Shown here: positions 51,901-62,987 of the stretch, piece by piece
How the letters are laid out: each line of letters begins with the position of its first letter
Numbering within the stretch: the stretch's first letter is position 1
Source of the DNA: Trochalopteron elliotii
Lineage: Eukaryota; Chordata; Aves; Passeriformes; Leiothrichidae
Reading direction: 5' to 3'
Length of the DNA: 64,000 bases
Assembly: GCA_024734555.1 (NCBI GenBank)
Contig: JANPWX010000469.1
Span: 299,989-363,988 of the forward strand
Program-made: the position numbers and the translations under genes
Notes under the pieces: generated by a model
What the model saw: only the letters and a program-made list of their open reading frames with translations
The model's database searches: none
Told to the model about the DNA's origin: nothing

Positions 51901-54655
51901 GTAGTGGCTTTACAGTAGAATAGAAAGATTTAAAGTTTTTTTTAGCAGTATTTGCTACAAAGCAGTGTATGTGACTTGAATTTGTTTGAATAATTAACAT
52001 AAAACATCAAACTGCCGTTGCAACAGTTTATCAGTGCCTGACAAGGCAAAATGCCCTAAGTACCTTTGAAGTTTTCAATTCCACTGCCTTATCAGGTAGG
52101 CTTGATTTGGATAACAACAGCTAAGGCAATTGTTAAACAGCTGAGCAATTTTGCTTATCTAAGCAAGCCTCATACAAATTTATAAGTGCTCCTGAGTGCA
52201 GTTCCTCTTAGGTTAGAGCAGTGAGGTCATTGCCTTTGGGAGAACATAGCAGGGCTTTAAGGAGTTCACATTTTTATCATCTGGCAGTTAACCCTCTACA
52301 GCTGTAACCAACCCAGTGTGTATGGGCCTTGTACTGGCTCACATGAGGCACTAAAGCCCATTAGAGCTCACGTTTCTCAAGGATCAGGTACCCTCACGTG
52401 TGTGTTCAGACAGGTACCTGCATGTCATGACTTCTCTCAGCTGAAGGGACAGTTTGACACAGCTGTGCTTTAAACATGTCTGACACTGTTGTGCACTACA
52501 ACACAAAGACTCTGACTTCAGAAGGCTGAAAATCACTTTTTTATTCTTGGGATGTGTTTCCTTTTTTTATACTGTTTAACACAGACCAATTCGAGTGGTG
52601 AAACAAAGACAAACTTCTTCAATCACATTAGTCAGACCAGAGGGACATCAAGAAGTCCCTTTTAGGGAAAGAAATGTAAACGATTTGCCGTTACAAAAAC
52701 GTGTCTCTTGTTTACAGAAAATTCCTTGGGGAAGGAATTTCAGAAACCAAAACATTTCAGGCGTGAACCAGGGCTACATATGTCCCCCGTGCAGGTTGCT
52801 AAAATCTGACAGGTTGAATGAGTTCAGACTTTTCAAATGCAAATAGGGTGAGTGTGCTAAGCCATCACGGGAAGTATTCAGGGAGACCCACCTTGTTTTC
52901 CTCCACAACACACATCAAGTACCTGTAACCACTTGTACCACATTGCAGCATCTTCTGGTAACACTCTTGGCTCTGCTTGCTCTTTTTGCTTGTGTTTTTT
53001 AGCTGTAGGCAGCAGTATTTCCACACCTTGGTGCTGACTCAGCTCTCATGTCATCCTGTTCCTTCCCATCACTGCATGCTCTGTATTCCTTCCTTCTGCA
53101 GTCTCTGCTTGTCAATTATTCATGGGCTCAGCTTCTCCTGATGCTCCCAGGAGATCAGCAGTGTGGTGAGGTACACTGTGCCAGCCTTCCAGACACGGTG
53201 AACAAGGAACTGCTGGAACGTGTGGGAGGCTGCTGGCAGCAGAGCTTTGGTCTCTAGGTGATGATGGGGTTGGTTAGTGTGGCTGTACTCACTAACCAGA
53301 CTCTAGGATTTGTCCCTTCAGCCCCCTTTTCCTTTCTTCTGATGATGACCAAAGTTGGTCAGGCAAGGCTCATGCATGTCTTGAGCACAGGCAGAAGGAA
53401 TAGAGAAGATTATATGAGCATTCATCATCTCTCATGTCCTGTTTTGGGGAGGAGCACCTCAGGGTTGAGAGTTTCACTTGTGCTTGGTCAATGAGAGACT
53501 TATGTCAGAAGGTAAATTTGGAAGACTGCTGAGCTAAGCTTGTAAAGAAAAAGCTTTTGGGGCTGTGAACATTTGCCATCCTTGTGATGTGATTATTGTT
53601 CCCATTTGCCACCCAAAAGCTGTTTCTGAAAACCACGTGGGGCTGATGTGCCAACAGTGCACCCCCTGTTACACAACCACAGTCCACATCTTGTGCTAGG
53701 CTGGAGTTTAACCAGAACTCAGTTATATCACAGGCAAAAGCTTTAATTTTGATTCCTGCACCAGAAAATGCATTCTTCTTTCTACCTCTGTCTTGTCCAC
53801 TTCACCTTCTTGATATTTTCCATTTTCTGCTTCCCATGCCAGATGAGAGCCTGTTTCTGTCAATTTGACAGGAATTTTTTGGGGTTTTTTTTTTATTTTT
53901 TTTTTAATCATTGCAGGCCAGCTTCTCTTCTTGTTAATACTTGAAACTGGCTGCCCAAGCAATCTTTAAATCTGGCCCACACATCTGGGAGGCATCTCTG
54001 CTGGCATATATATTTCCACAAACAAAGCTACAAAGCTTGCATTGCTTTAGATTTAAACTGGGGGGTGGCTTGCTTGAATGTCTTCCAAAGAAAGCATTAA
54101 GGCAAGAGAAAATGTACAAGCAACTTGAGCTGATATTAAACAGGACAACCTCTGGGAAGCATCTGGCTTTACAGAAAAAGGATGGGAATGCTGATACTGC
54201 TAAGGCCTCCTAGACCTTTTGAACAGGGAAAGAAAGTTGTATTTAGCTATCCAAAACGGGAAGTGCTGGATAATCTTCCTGTAGCATTTCTTTCTCTAGG
54301 GGTGGCTGAAGAGGGGGACACTTTGCCTCATTGGTGGGGAATTAGGAAAGTGTATTTTGTAGGGCTCTTGAGCCTGATTTAATAACTCTCAGTGTGTGGA
54401 AGTGGCAAAGCCAACATCTGGTGCTGCAGCAGCAGTGGTGTGATGCTGTGGGTTGTGGGGCTGGGACAGCCTGCAGGAGTGCCTGACCTGGCCATCTCTC
54501 TCTGACCATCTCTCTTCCCTCCTCATTAGGCAGACATCACAAAATGTGTGGTGAATACTGACCCCAACCTTCGCTCCCACTGGCTCGTGGCTGCTGTTTG
54601 CAGTTTTGGGCACTTCCTCAAGGCCATCTTCTTCGTCCTGCTGCCTGAGAGATGA
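33770..54655 (+). CDS. BOK: BOK, BCL2-family pro-apoptotic effector (4 coding exons, complete)
   Basis: Four exons (33,770-33,992; 37,814-37,942; 48,189-48,352; 54,530-54,655) join in phase to a 213-residue protein starting MEVLRRSSVFAAEVMEVFDR and ending FFVLLPER. The BH3 core LLRLGDELE is at 71-79, BH1 spans about 110-130 (TAGITWGKVV), BH2 is around GGW at 170-172, and a hydrophobic C-terminal anchor lies at about 189-210. Known for the family: BOK is a multidomain BAX/BAK-like effector at ER and mitochondrial membranes that can permeabilise mitochondria without BAX or BAK and is controlled by ER-associated degradation. The intron after the BH2 tryptophan is the position conserved across the BCL2 family. 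The length equals what I know for chicken BOK. No break is seen in the coding frame. Confidence 0.98.
33993..37813 (+). other. BOK: BOK intron 1
   Basis: 3.8 kb. I see no further exon and no repeat terminus that I can support. Confidence 0.7.
37814..37942 (+). CDS. BOK: BOK coding exon 2 (end of BH3 to BH1)
   Basis: Acceptor TTTGCAG, donor GTACCG; 129 bases, residues 75-117 plus one base. Encodes GDELEYIRPNVYRNIARQLN and on to AVAAQIFTA. CpG-rich compared with the surrounding intron. Confidence 0.96.
37943..40537 (+). other. BOK: BOK intron 2, left part; nothing recognised
   Basis: No exon or clear repeat boundary. A short A-rich run lies at about 38,740-38,768 and a T-rich run at about 39,652-39,680. 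Confidence 0.55.
40538..40645 (-). mobile_element. CR1 fragment, minus strand
   Basis: GTGAAGAAATTTTTATTAACACCCAACCTAAAC followed by GGCCATTTCCTCTTGTCTCATGGCTTGTCC is the antisense of the CR1 3' region just inside the terminus. Confidence 0.75.
41170..42665 (+). mobile_element. Longer CR1 LINE copy, plus strand, interrupted by a solo LTR
   Basis: The left part (41,170-41,942) starts in the end of the CR1 reverse-transcriptase frame (DDTKLTGAVDTLEGWDDIQR, then degenerate with stops). It runs through GGCTGGGAGAGCTGGGATTG and TTCAGCCTGGAGAAG to AGAGCAACCTGGGATAGTGG. The 3' end resumes after the LTR at 42,590 (CTGCCCATGACAGGGGATTGGAG, then CCCTTCCAACCCAGACGATTCTGG). No functional protein is encoded. 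Confidence 0.9.
41943..42589. mobile_element. Solo LTR (647 bp) inside a CR1, 5-bp target duplication CTGCC
   Basis: Begins TGTCAGAGACTGG and ends GGTGTAACA, so it has TG...CA ends. CTGCC occurs on both sides (41,938-41,942 and 42,590-42,594). Removing the segment plus one CTGCC restores a normal CR1 3' end. A 5-bp duplication fits ERVL-like elements. No coding remains are present. Orientation is not settled. Confidence 0.88.
45671..45760. repeat. Three-copy 30-bp tandem repeat
   Basis: Units at 45,671-45,700, 45,701-45,730 and 45,731-45,760 share the core TTTGAGCATGAAGGATTTATG with one or two substitutions in the first ten bases. Intronic minisatellite in BOK intron 2. The open frame over it (HCSHKSFMLK repeated, minus strand) exists only because 30 is a multiple of three. 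Confidence 0.97.
46150..46390 (+). mobile_element. CR1 fragment, plus strand
   Basis: GGTTAGATTGGATATTAGGAAAAGATTCCTCCC, later GGTGTCCTGTACAGGGTCAGGAC, TTGTGGGTCCATCCAGCTCAGGATTCTATGACTCC, ending ATGATTCTGTGAA. A sense-strand CR1 3' end of a slightly different subfamily. Confidence 0.88.
46933..48169 (-). mobile_element. Endogenous retrovirus LTR (copy B), minus strand, carrying a nested LTR, abutting BOK exon 3
   Basis: Homologous to copy A at 24,896-25,565 from about 46,974 to the right end. On the minus strand it starts TGTTGGAGAGGATGGAAGG. GCCTTT occurs immediately left (46,927-46,932) and right (48,170-48,175), consistent with a 6-bp target duplication of an ERVK-like element. The right edge is firm because homology to copy A stops there. 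The left edge is less certain because the first ~40 bp differ from copy A. Without the nested insertion the LTR would be about 702 bp. The right-hand duplication lies inside the polypyrimidine tract of BOK exon 3. Confidence 0.8.
47596..48125 (-). mobile_element. Nested solo LTR (530 bp), 5-bp target duplication ATTTC
   Basis: Compared with copy A, the outer LTR is interrupted here. The insert begins TGTAACAGTG and ends ACTCCACA on the plus strand (TG...CA) and is flanked by ATTTC at 47,591-47,595 and 48,126-48,130. Taking it and one ATTTC out restores the continuous copy-A sequence. AATAAA on the minus strand (complement of 47,779-47,784) suggests minus orientation. The 5-bp duplication fits an ERVL-like element. 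No coding remnants. Confidence 0.87.
48171..48188 (+). promoter_or_regulatory. BOK: BOK exon 3 splice acceptor tract immediately after an LTR
   Basis: CCTTTTCTCTCTGCACAG is all that remains of native intron between the LTR edge (48,169) and exon 3. The next pyrimidine-flanked adenosines (CTCCAACA at 48,162-48,169 and GTTAAACC at 48,145-48,152) belong to the LTR. Confidence 0.85.
48189..48352 (+). CDS. BOK: BOK coding exon 3 (BH1 to BH2), squeezed between LTRs
   Basis: Acceptor CTCTCTGCACAG, donor GTAAGA after GGCTGG; 164 bases, residues 118-172. Encodes GITWGKVVSLYAVAAGLAV to KRRGGW. The exon is intact and in phase, although an LTR ends 19 nt before it and another starts 69 bp after it. Failure to splice at the donor would add 17 residues and stop at 48,404-48,406, removing the membrane anchor. 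Confidence 0.96.
48422..49088 (-). mobile_element. Solo LTR (667 bp), minus strand, 6-bp target duplication GGAAAG
   Basis: On the minus strand it starts TGTTGGGAAAGATGGGACAG and ends CCACTCTTA (a mutated CA end). GGAAAG flanks it at 48,416-48,421 and 49,089-49,094. AATAAA on the minus strand (complement of 48,538-48,543) lies about 116 bp before the 3' end, as expected for R-U5. The 6-bp duplication suggests an ERVK-like element. Different family from copies A and B. Starts 69 bp after the BOK exon 3 donor. Confidence 0.82.
48641..48710 (+). repeat. Cluster of GGTAAG (5' splice-site-like) motifs inside an LTR
   Basis: GGTAAG occurs at 48,641, 48,650, 48,655, 48,676 and 48,692, followed by GGTAAAGTAAG at 48,701. 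CCAGGTAAGA at 48,689-48,698 is a perfect vertebrate 5' splice-site consensus on the BOK sense strand. A GA-rich run (AGAGAGAGAGAGA) precedes it. Confidence 0.9.
49830..50011 (+). mobile_element. CR1 3' end, plus strand
   Basis: AGATTGCCCAGAGAAGCTGTGGTTGCCCCATCCCTGGAAATGTTCCAGGCCAAGC, then GGTGTCCCTGCCCATGGCAGGGAGTGGGATTGGATGATCTTC, ending ACCATTCTTTGATTCTGTGAT. Canonical avian CR1 3' UTR and tail, in BOK intron 3. Confidence 0.94.
50012..54529 (+). other. BOK: BOK intron 3, right part; nothing recognised
   Basis: No supported exon or repeat boundary. A T-rich run lies at about 53,887-53,906. The frame at 52,595-52,846 has no recognisable domain. Confidence 0.5.
54530..54655 (+). CDS. BOK: BOK coding exon 4 (BH2 end and membrane anchor, stop)
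   Basis: Acceptor CCTCATTAG, 41 codons and TGA at 54,653-54,655. Encodes ADITKCVVNTDPNLRSHW and the hydrophobic tail ending LLPER (residues 173-213). Confidence 0.97.
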   Translation, partial: ADITKCVVNTDPNLRSHWLVAAVCSFGHFLKAIFFVLLPER

Positions 54656-55665
54656 GGCTGAGTTGCCAAGCACAACCCCCTTTGCCCCATCTTCTCTCCC
54701 ACTCCAGAAGCAACAAGAAGTAACTGGAGAAGTAATTCCAGGCTGGTAATGACAATCTCTGAAGAGGAGGAAGAGAAGAACTGGGACAAAAAAGAGAAAG
54801 GCTTGTTCTCCTCTCCCATTAAGTGGGAGCAGATGATCAACCACAGTCTCCTAGCTGCAGCCACATGAGCCTCTCTCACCATTAATCCTTCCAAGAATCT
54901 TGTTTCCCTGGGTAACTTGCATGTGTGGCCTGGGTGTAGCTGGTCCCTGGGCAGGCTGATGGCAGCAGTGTGGGACTGTCACATGGCTGCTCCTTACAGC
55001 TGTGTTGCATGCTTCTGCTAGCACCAGGCAGAGGGGAGGAGGAAGGGAATATTATTTTGAAATGGGATAAGAAAATAGGAGAGGGGGAGAGTCCCTCCTT
55101 CACTCCATGTGATTTCCCTTTCAGTCCTCAGACTTGCCTCGTGTAGATTTTTGTTGTTACATTTGTGCTTAAACTTCATCTCCTCCTTTATCCCTGACTC
55201 ACTTGCTGGGCTCTGCCCCAGCACAGCGTGGTGGGTTTCTAATGAGATAAAACCAAATAATCTGTCAACAGATGCTTCTCCCTGGCATGTCTTGGGGATT
55301 GCTCTGAGTAGCTGTGTGTGGGGCAGGATGAGAGGGCAATGTGTGTTTTGTTGGCCCCTCTTAACTGCACTCACCCCAGTCAAACAGGAGAGCAGGGGGC
55401 AATGCCTTCAAACAACAACTCAGGATGGAATTTGATCATGAAGAAAAATGTTTTCTCCTCTGAGATTCTGTCAGAGCTAAGCATGTGAATAGGAAAGGCT
55501 GGGGGGCATGGGCAGAAATAGGGAAGCAGCAAGTGAACTGGATGGCATTGTAAAAGCAGTGAGCTGTGCTGAAAGTAGCTGATGTATGTTTCTCCTGTAA
55601 TCTCTTTGAAGTACGACTCGTAGTCTTCTTTGTGGCAAACAATAAAAGAAAATAAGTGGTATTTC
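54656..55665 (+). other. BOK: BOK 3' UTR
   Basis: From the stop codon to shortly after the first canonical AATAAA. No other strong poly(A) hexamer occurs earlier. The exact cleavage site is not determined. Confidence 0.65.
55641..55646 (+). terminator. BOK: Poly(A) signal AATAAA for BOK
   Basis: First perfect AATAAA downstream of the BOK stop (about 990 bp), in AAACAATAAAAGAAAATAAG. A second AATAAA lies at 56,122-56,127 and could serve a longer form. Confidence 0.6.
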
Positions 55666-58600
55666 ACTACTGCAAAGGCTATTGTATTTGTTTCCAGACC
55701 AGAGTTCACAATTCCAAAAAAGGCCAGAACAGTGCAGAGACAAACACTCCAGCATGCTAAAAATACTTCAGCTTTTCCCCTGGTAGAGCATGTTAACATG
55801 TTAAAACTGCAGCTTGCCTGGTTCATGGCTGGAATTTAACCCATGTTATTGCCATGTCAGGAACATGCTGTTTCCACCAACAGATGCAGGGCCTCCCTGA
55901 TGTCAGCAGGGAAAGGCCATGGAACCTCTTCTCTGCCAAAGCCTTCTGGAGACTCCTGCTCAGTGCCCTCCTCCCAAAAATGTGGCACAAGGCACAGAAA
56001 AAAACCTGTGGATTAAGAACATGTGGCACTATAGGGGGTTTTACTGTTTTTTTCCCCAATTTCCCACCCAAACATTTAGAGGGGCTTTACTCTTCCCCCA
56101 GGAGTTACAAAGGGGTCTGAGAATAAAGCAAAACCTTTACTTTTGGGTACTATCTGTGGGCTAGGTCTGTACTCACAGTTAGTAGTGCTGTGCTCTGAGC
56201 AGCAGAAACCCTAGGAGAGGATGTGTAGGAGTTGGATCCTTGCACATTCTTTCCTAGAGCTTTTTCTGCTCGAGCCCTTTGCACTTTGGCTGATGCCTTG
56301 GCATGTAGGTGCCAGGCCCAGCTTCACCCCAGTGCTACACCCCAGTGAAGAGTTCTGTGCCAGCTTGGTCTGTGTAAAGCAATTTTTCAGTAGTAAAGCA
56401 ATTCTTGTAGATCAAAACCCTTCAAGAGCAACCTCCCCCATCTCCAATCTTTGAACAGAAACACTCACTGAGAAGGAGAGAGCCTCCCATTCCACATCAG
56501 AGCTGTGTGCTGCCTTGGACAGTGGCTGCAGAGATTTTGGGGTGGGTTATACTGATGAAATGTAGATGCAGCTGATGGTGCCATGAAGTTGGGGCATTTT
56601 TGTGTGTAAAGCTTGCAGCTGTTCCCCAAATAAAACCAAATTGCCAGAGGAACATTTAAATTGTTTTTAATTTCCTGACATATTGGCATTGAGGATTTTG
56701 TTGGCATCACTTACAGTTAGGATTTTCTTCCTTAGATTCTTGGTAGATCTGGCTATGGAAGTTTAGAGCAGGTACAGAACACATGGGGAACTACACTAAT
56801 CACCTTTGAGCAGCAGAGAGAGGATACTTTCCAGTCTGCAACAGAGGCACTAACAGCTTTATAGTCCATAGCAGGGGGATGCAGATTTGTTGTCCTAAAG
56901 GATTTTGTGGAAAAGGAGACTTTGGATTTCTGGAAATACCCTGTCTGTGTGCAGAGTTTGACTTGGACAGCCTCACAGCTCATCAAGTCCAGCTTGCCTG
57001 GTGTCTCGTGGAGTGAATGGGAGTTCCTGGAGCAGCACAGTTGACACTGGGACTGGCAAGACCTGTCTCAATTGAGAGGCTGTTTTGAAATGTAACACTT
57101 AAAGCTATGGGGGTGTGTTTTTTTCAGTAAACAAGTGATATCAGAGGATCTATTAAGGAGCACGAAGAGTTAAATGCAGCAATTAAGTGGATTTAACAAG
57201 AAGATAATGACAAGCCAAATAAAGCAGCATTGCTGCAAAGGAATGTGTGTGGGTGGGAAGGGGGTTACAAGAGGCAGACAAAGGCTCAGCCTGGAAACTG
57301 CTGATAATGAAGAGATGGTGGAGTTCCCCTCGAGTAGGTTTCAGACTTCTCTGGCTTCTGTCTGTATTCTCGCATTTGCTAGTCCCTGCAAAATACATAC
57401 CAGAGCTGAACAGTGTGCTGCCCACCATGCACGTGGTGTTAAAGGAGGGTCCTTCAACCCTTCTCACTCCTGTGATAACCACATCACCACCAGCCTTGTC
57501 ACCAAAATAAACAAAGCAAAAAGAATTGCACACACCACGGTGCATTTAGGAACTAACAGTATTGAGCATGATACAGACAAGTGTTTATGTTGTGTTCAGT
57601 CCTATTTACTAATTTTGGAGTACTTCCAGGGGTCCTTTACAATCTCAGCTGTTCTGGGGCTCTGTGATTTTTCTATTCCCTCTTCTCTTTTTGCCAGTCC
57701 TACCTGATGGGAGACATCAGGGTTGGTTGTTTATCACCCTCATAAACATTTTCCTTTTAAATGATTGGTGAGGGTCCTAAGAGTAGATCTAATTCATTTA
57801 GTTGTTGAAGAAAACTCAGAAAAAAACAAGTTGTAAGGTTAGCACTATTGTGCTCCTCCATTCCAAAAGCCTGTCTGTTGTTCCTCTTCCAGCACCAAAA
57901 ACTGACAACCCCCAAACTAACCACCTCATCATTTTCCCCCAATGTTCCCAAATATCTGCTTGAGAAATCTGCGTGTAGTAAAAGCTGCCTTCATTTTTTT
58001 AAGCTGTTTTCCACACATTGAATGTTCTAAGTGAGACCCAAGCTGTCTTGGGGGGCTGTTCCCTGTCCATAGTGACCTTTCAGTCCACTGCCCAGTTTCA
58101 TCCCCTTTTGGTGAAGGGCAGCAGTCACAGTGACAGGGGACAATCCTGCTCTCAGCACAGGGAGACTTGGCTGCTGCTCACCCCGTTAGGCACTTGCAGA
58201 ATCCAGCCAAGCTTCAGCTGTCTCCTGCCTCTCTGTCCCACCAGAACAACTGGGGGCTCAGGGAGAAGCTGAGGAAAGGTCAGGTGGTGACATGCTTGGT
58301 CACGTGCTTAGGGAGAAGCAGGAGGAGGAAGAAAGGGTTGGATGGAAGTGGGAGAATGGCACCTTAACTATTTTTGTGGCTGTGGAATGTTTTGCAGAGA
58401 AGAGTTTTGCCTGTGTTAACAGCAGAGTAGAGCCTGGAGAAACCTGAGCCTCATCCTGCCTTTGCTCACAGAAGAACTTGCTCCATTGAGGATTATCCCT
58501 CCATCCTCCCCCTCCAACACCAACCTCATTCTCTGTTTCTTTGTAGTCAACTGACATTCAGTCAACAGAAATATCTTTATCACAAAGGAGGGAAGCAGAA

Positions 58601-61600
58601 AAGCCCTCTTGGCTTGGGAGTTTCAGTGATAAGCATTTGAGAAGTGCTTATCGTGTCCTAGACATGGCCTTGCCCTCACCACAGCCTGACTTGTACCTCT
58701 CCCATATCCAACACGTGCAGCAGGTTCACCTTCTTCAAAGCAACCAGAGAAAGTGATCTCAGTCTCACAGCAGGTGTCACCTTTGTTCCTGCACTGCTTT
58801 TTCTCCTGCAAATGGAAAGAAAACAGTCTGTGAAGCCCATAATTTATCAGACTTGCATCTCTATTATAGACCAAAGTACGGAACAATAGTGACAGGGAGT
58901 GAGATTGAGCTTTCTCAGGAAATTGCAGCACCAAACTTCCTCATTTTCAGACTCGTTTTATAGGCCTTGAGATAAAGCTCTATTTTTTTATTTAAATTTT
59001 CCTTTTAATGTGCAAGGTCTGCAAGTGGGTTTGGGGTTTTTTGTGCACAATTAAACTGAATATGAAGCGGATTGCAAGTCCCTTAGTTGGGTTTCTGAAA
59101 AGATCAGACCCTGAAGGCATTCCAAGGGCTTTGCCAAGAGCCTTCTTGACACACATCAATGTGTGTCCCCTTGAATTTCTTTACTGTCATTTTTCTTTTA
59201 GGCCTACTATTTATAATTTTATAGACATAAATTTGCCACAGATTAATTATTGTCTTATGGAAATGGGAAAACAATGCATGCTACTAGATTAATGGCAAGA
59301 AAACAGCAATTTAATGTACTGCTGGCTGAGTCTACAAATTTTCCTCTATGCAAATGGTTTGACAGCTGGAGTTTAAATACTCCCTCAGAAAAGCCTGTAA
59401 CCTCTTTAACTCTAAACATTTTGACCCACTGGGATTATGAGTCCCCCAGCACAGCTAAACAGAGCAATCCTTAATTGAACTTTACACTGTCACCAGGACC
59501 TGGAAAATGCATTGCATGTTCAGGCAGAGTCTGTGGGAAATGGAGTGCCCCTCGGTCAATCACATGACGTGCAGACAAGGTCATGTTCAGGGAAGGTCAG
59601 ATGAAAAAAAAGGCTTCCCCTCTCACAGAAGGAAGAAAATAAGGAGTTGGGAAGGGAATTTCGAGCTTCCTTACAAGCATATTTGTTTCAGAGCTTTAAG
59701 TGAGGAGAAATGTTCTCTCATAGAGCAGCAGACTGCATTGGAGTCTTCTCCATCACTGCAGGAAGATTTGCTTGTGCTTCTCTGCTGGTGTCAAATACAA
59801 TCCCCTGTTGTTTCAAATTTCCACTTCTGTCCCTATCTCATGACCTTCTGTCTTGCTTTTGTTGAGCTCTTGTTTAAGCAAGATAAACTTTTATTCCACA
59901 TTCCTTGCTGGAGTCTGACTCGCCCTGGGCTTGCTCTCGAGTCCCTTTCAGCCACCTCAAGGGCAACTGGTTTGGACTTTGGAGGACAGTGGGCAGCCCC
60001 AAGGACCTTCAGCATCACTGCCTCTGATGGGAACTGAGAGGATGGGCTGCTTTGTAGGACCAGCCCTCACAGTGTCTCACCTAATTCTCCTTAGGCAGGA
60101 GCTAGAGATCCTGCACTGGTCCTTGCTGTGCAGATCCATTCTCCCAGTGCTCTGTGACACTGTCCAAGGAACATAAAAACCACCTGAAAGTTGATCTTGA
60201 AGCCCTCTCAACATTATGGTGTTGCCATTTTACTCATTTTTTGGAGGTGTGAGGTGGGGGCTGTGCAGTGGCCACTGGGTACAGTTTGTACCTGTTTCCC
60301 ACCAGAGCTGAGCCAGGATTTTCTGGTAATCTAAGAAAGGGATTTAAAAAAACCCCTCCAAAATAGCCTTTTATTTTGATCTCCTTGTCACTTCAAAAGA
60401 ACAATTCAATCACCGCTAAGCTGCTGGAACATACTTTGCTCTCAGTTCCTCAGCCAGAAGTGGCCAGACTGCCCTTTTTAAGCCTGGCATGTTTCTGCCA
60501 GCTAACTCCCTTGCCTTATGCTGTCAGCTTTGCCTCTCAGCTCGCTGGCATTGGTCCTGGCTGAAGGTGTCTGATCCCCATGGCCACCTGACCCAGCAGG
60601 TTGTTTCCTGTCCAAACCATCTGGGGGCTGCAGCAGAGCTGGGTGCTCCCCTCAATGGCATTGTGCCCCATTGCCTGGCCTGTTCTCCCTTTTGTTAGGA
60701 CTGGCACATGGTGTTTCTACAGGAAAAAGAGAGAGCACAGCTGGCTTTTGGAAGGGAGCAAACTCCAAGGATTGTGTTTGAAGCCTCTCCTGCTGCCTTC
60801 AAGGTTTGGGTACACACTGCTGGCACTCAGTGGCTACTGCATGCTGTGAGCCTGTAATCTGTGGCTAATGGTGGATTACTTGGGAAAAGGTGCTTGGAAT
60901 ATCTGTGCCCTTGGGTTTTATGGCTTAACTGGAGGAGGAGAACAGCACTACTAAAAATACTTATGTGTTCAAGCTAGTGTTTTGTCTCTGAGGGGGAGTG
61001 ATGAATTCAGAGTCAAGCCTAGGCTGTGGATTGTTACAAGCAATAAACCTACTGGAGGTTGGAACTAGCTTGAGCTAAATTATGAGGCACCCTTCCCAAA
61101 CCCTGCAGCACATCAGGGGGAAGATTGGAAAAATTGCACAGCAGCTTTGCTTAAATTTAAGCTGTTAAATAAAAATAAAAATTTAGTAGAATGGCTTGTG
61201 CTGACATTGGATTCACAACTTTGAGAGGGTTTCTGTGGGGAAGAAGACTGGATGGAGCAAGAATGTGTGGGGCAGCTGAGTGGGATGTTTTGCCATCAGA
61301 GCTGGCAGAAAGGTTTCCCTGTCAGTTTTAGGCTTCAGCTCTGGTTTCAGAACCGGAGCTGGAGGAGAAGGAGCACACAGACATCCAGGGGTGGGTGAGG
61401 GGGCAGCAGCTGGGAAAAGGCAGCCTGGCCCCCACACCAGGGCTCTGGCCCTTCCCATCACTGCTGCTTCTCATGACTGTTTGACAAATAGAAAGGGCTG
61501 TTTCTATTTGCTGTCTCCCACGGCAAACACAGCTCCAGGGCTGAGCAGAAACAAAGCCTTGAGGACACCAGGAGCCTGAACTGTCTACATGCCAGGATTA

Positions 61601-62987
61601 TTGTGCAGTGGCTTAAATCAGCTAATTTAGGAGTTCATAAAATGTAAAGCACTTAAGGAAAGGAGAAGGAAAAGCTGTAAGGAGAGCAGTGTGATCCAGG
61701 AGTATCCCATGGATTCTCAGTGTATTTTCCAAAACTCAGTTATCTTGTGGAGACAGCTTCCTAGCAAGAAGCATTTGTTGACTGCATATATTTCGGTCTG
61801 CAGACATAAAAATTTCACTCAGCTCTGCGTTTGAAGGGAAGAAGAGCAGCTGAGAAAACATTTGCCCTCTTTTCAAAGAGCTTTATTTACTTTGGGATCA
61901 GAGTGATTCAGCATGGAGGCACCAGCCAGGGCTGGAGGCAAAGCTGTACTTCCCTTGAAGAGAGAGTTAAGGATTATATCAAAAGTGGAATTTAATCCTG
62001 CTATCTATCACTTGAAAGATTTAGCAAAGTGCCTCCAATATACTCCAGAAACTTCTCAAAGTGTTGTTCTCAGGCTGTGAGGGAGTGAAATACTGGGTGG
62101 CTTGTCTGAAGGAAGAGATGTACATGGCCCTCCCTGCCCTGTTGCCATCTGTAGAGCTGGACATTCCCATCCCATGACCAGAAACCAAGTGAAGAAGGAA
62201 GAATGGAGCAACCAAGGGACTGAACAGGGTGATTTATCATCCTAGACCCAGCCTCTGGGGATAACACAGGACAGCACAGTTGGGCTCTGCATTTGCAGGG
62301 TGTCTCACTCTCAGGCTGGCTGGCTCTGCAGAGGGAGGCTCTTCCTTCCCCAGGTGCTCACGGTGGTGGCTTTGGGACAGGCTGGCATTGGGACAGGGAC
62401 TCCTGACAGTGCCAGCTCTCAGTGCCAGGAAGGCAGGCAGGATCCTGAGCTGCTGCAGTGGCATTGCCAGTACCAAAGTGGGACAACAGCCTCTAAGCAC
62501 AAACCAGTTGCTTTCTGTCTCCCCCACCTTGGCAGACTTAAAGTTTAACTTACGAAACACAATTCTGGTTTTCAATGCTTGGGAAAAAATCGTGACTATC
62601 CAGCCCAGGCTCTCAGTGCCAGACTGCATGGGTGCATCTGAGTTTGTATGTCCCTTGGGTGACCAGGAGCCTCAGACCTGGGGGCTGAGCCAGGCCTGTG
62701 TTGAAGCTGCTCAGAAGAGAATGAGAAGATGCTGGCATCCACTGGTGGCACTGTGAGATAGCAAAAGACAACTCAGCCAGAGGCAGTCTGAGACCCCAGG
62801 GCTGTGCTTGTGATGAAAGTTAGATGAAGCTGGGGCTGTAGTGAGTCGGTGGCAGGCACAGAGCTGCATAGGGGACTCGTAAAGCACATGAGTCTTAAAG
62901 TGCAGGGGTGCATCACTGCGTGTGTTTGAAGCAATTCTGTACAAAAATCAAAGCTCAAAACAGCCTCTCTGATTAATCCTGGGTGTA
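55666..62987. other. Downstream of BOK; no gene identified
   Basis: In mammals THAP4 follows BOK on the opposite strand. I looked on the minus strand for its C-terminal nitrobindin-like exons and did not recognise any. One isolated candidate exon (58,690-58,806, minus) is noted separately. A second AATAAA (plus) lies at 56,122. Confidence 0.5.
58690..58806 (-). other. Possible isolated exon encoding a Cys-rich segment (very tentative)
   Basis: The minus strand has an excellent acceptor (CTGTTTTCTTTCCATTTGCAG), followed by an open frame EKKQCRNKGDTCCETEITFS ending near a possible donor (GTACAAG). Four cysteines occur in 18 residues. I do not recognise the family, and no partner exons were found. 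Confidence 0.12.

Noticed and set aside
52595..52846. 83-codon frame in BOK intron 3 with a plausible-looking sequence
   Set aside because: No recognisable domain, no flanking exon structure that I could support.
56960..57005. Weak CR1-like phrase (CTCATCAAGTCCAGCTTGCC)
   Set aside because: Too short and lacking the CR1 terminus; could be chance.
62237..62629. 130-codon minus-strand frame as a possible THAP4 exon
   Set aside because: Does not match the nitrobindin-like C-terminus of THAP4 or any family I know.
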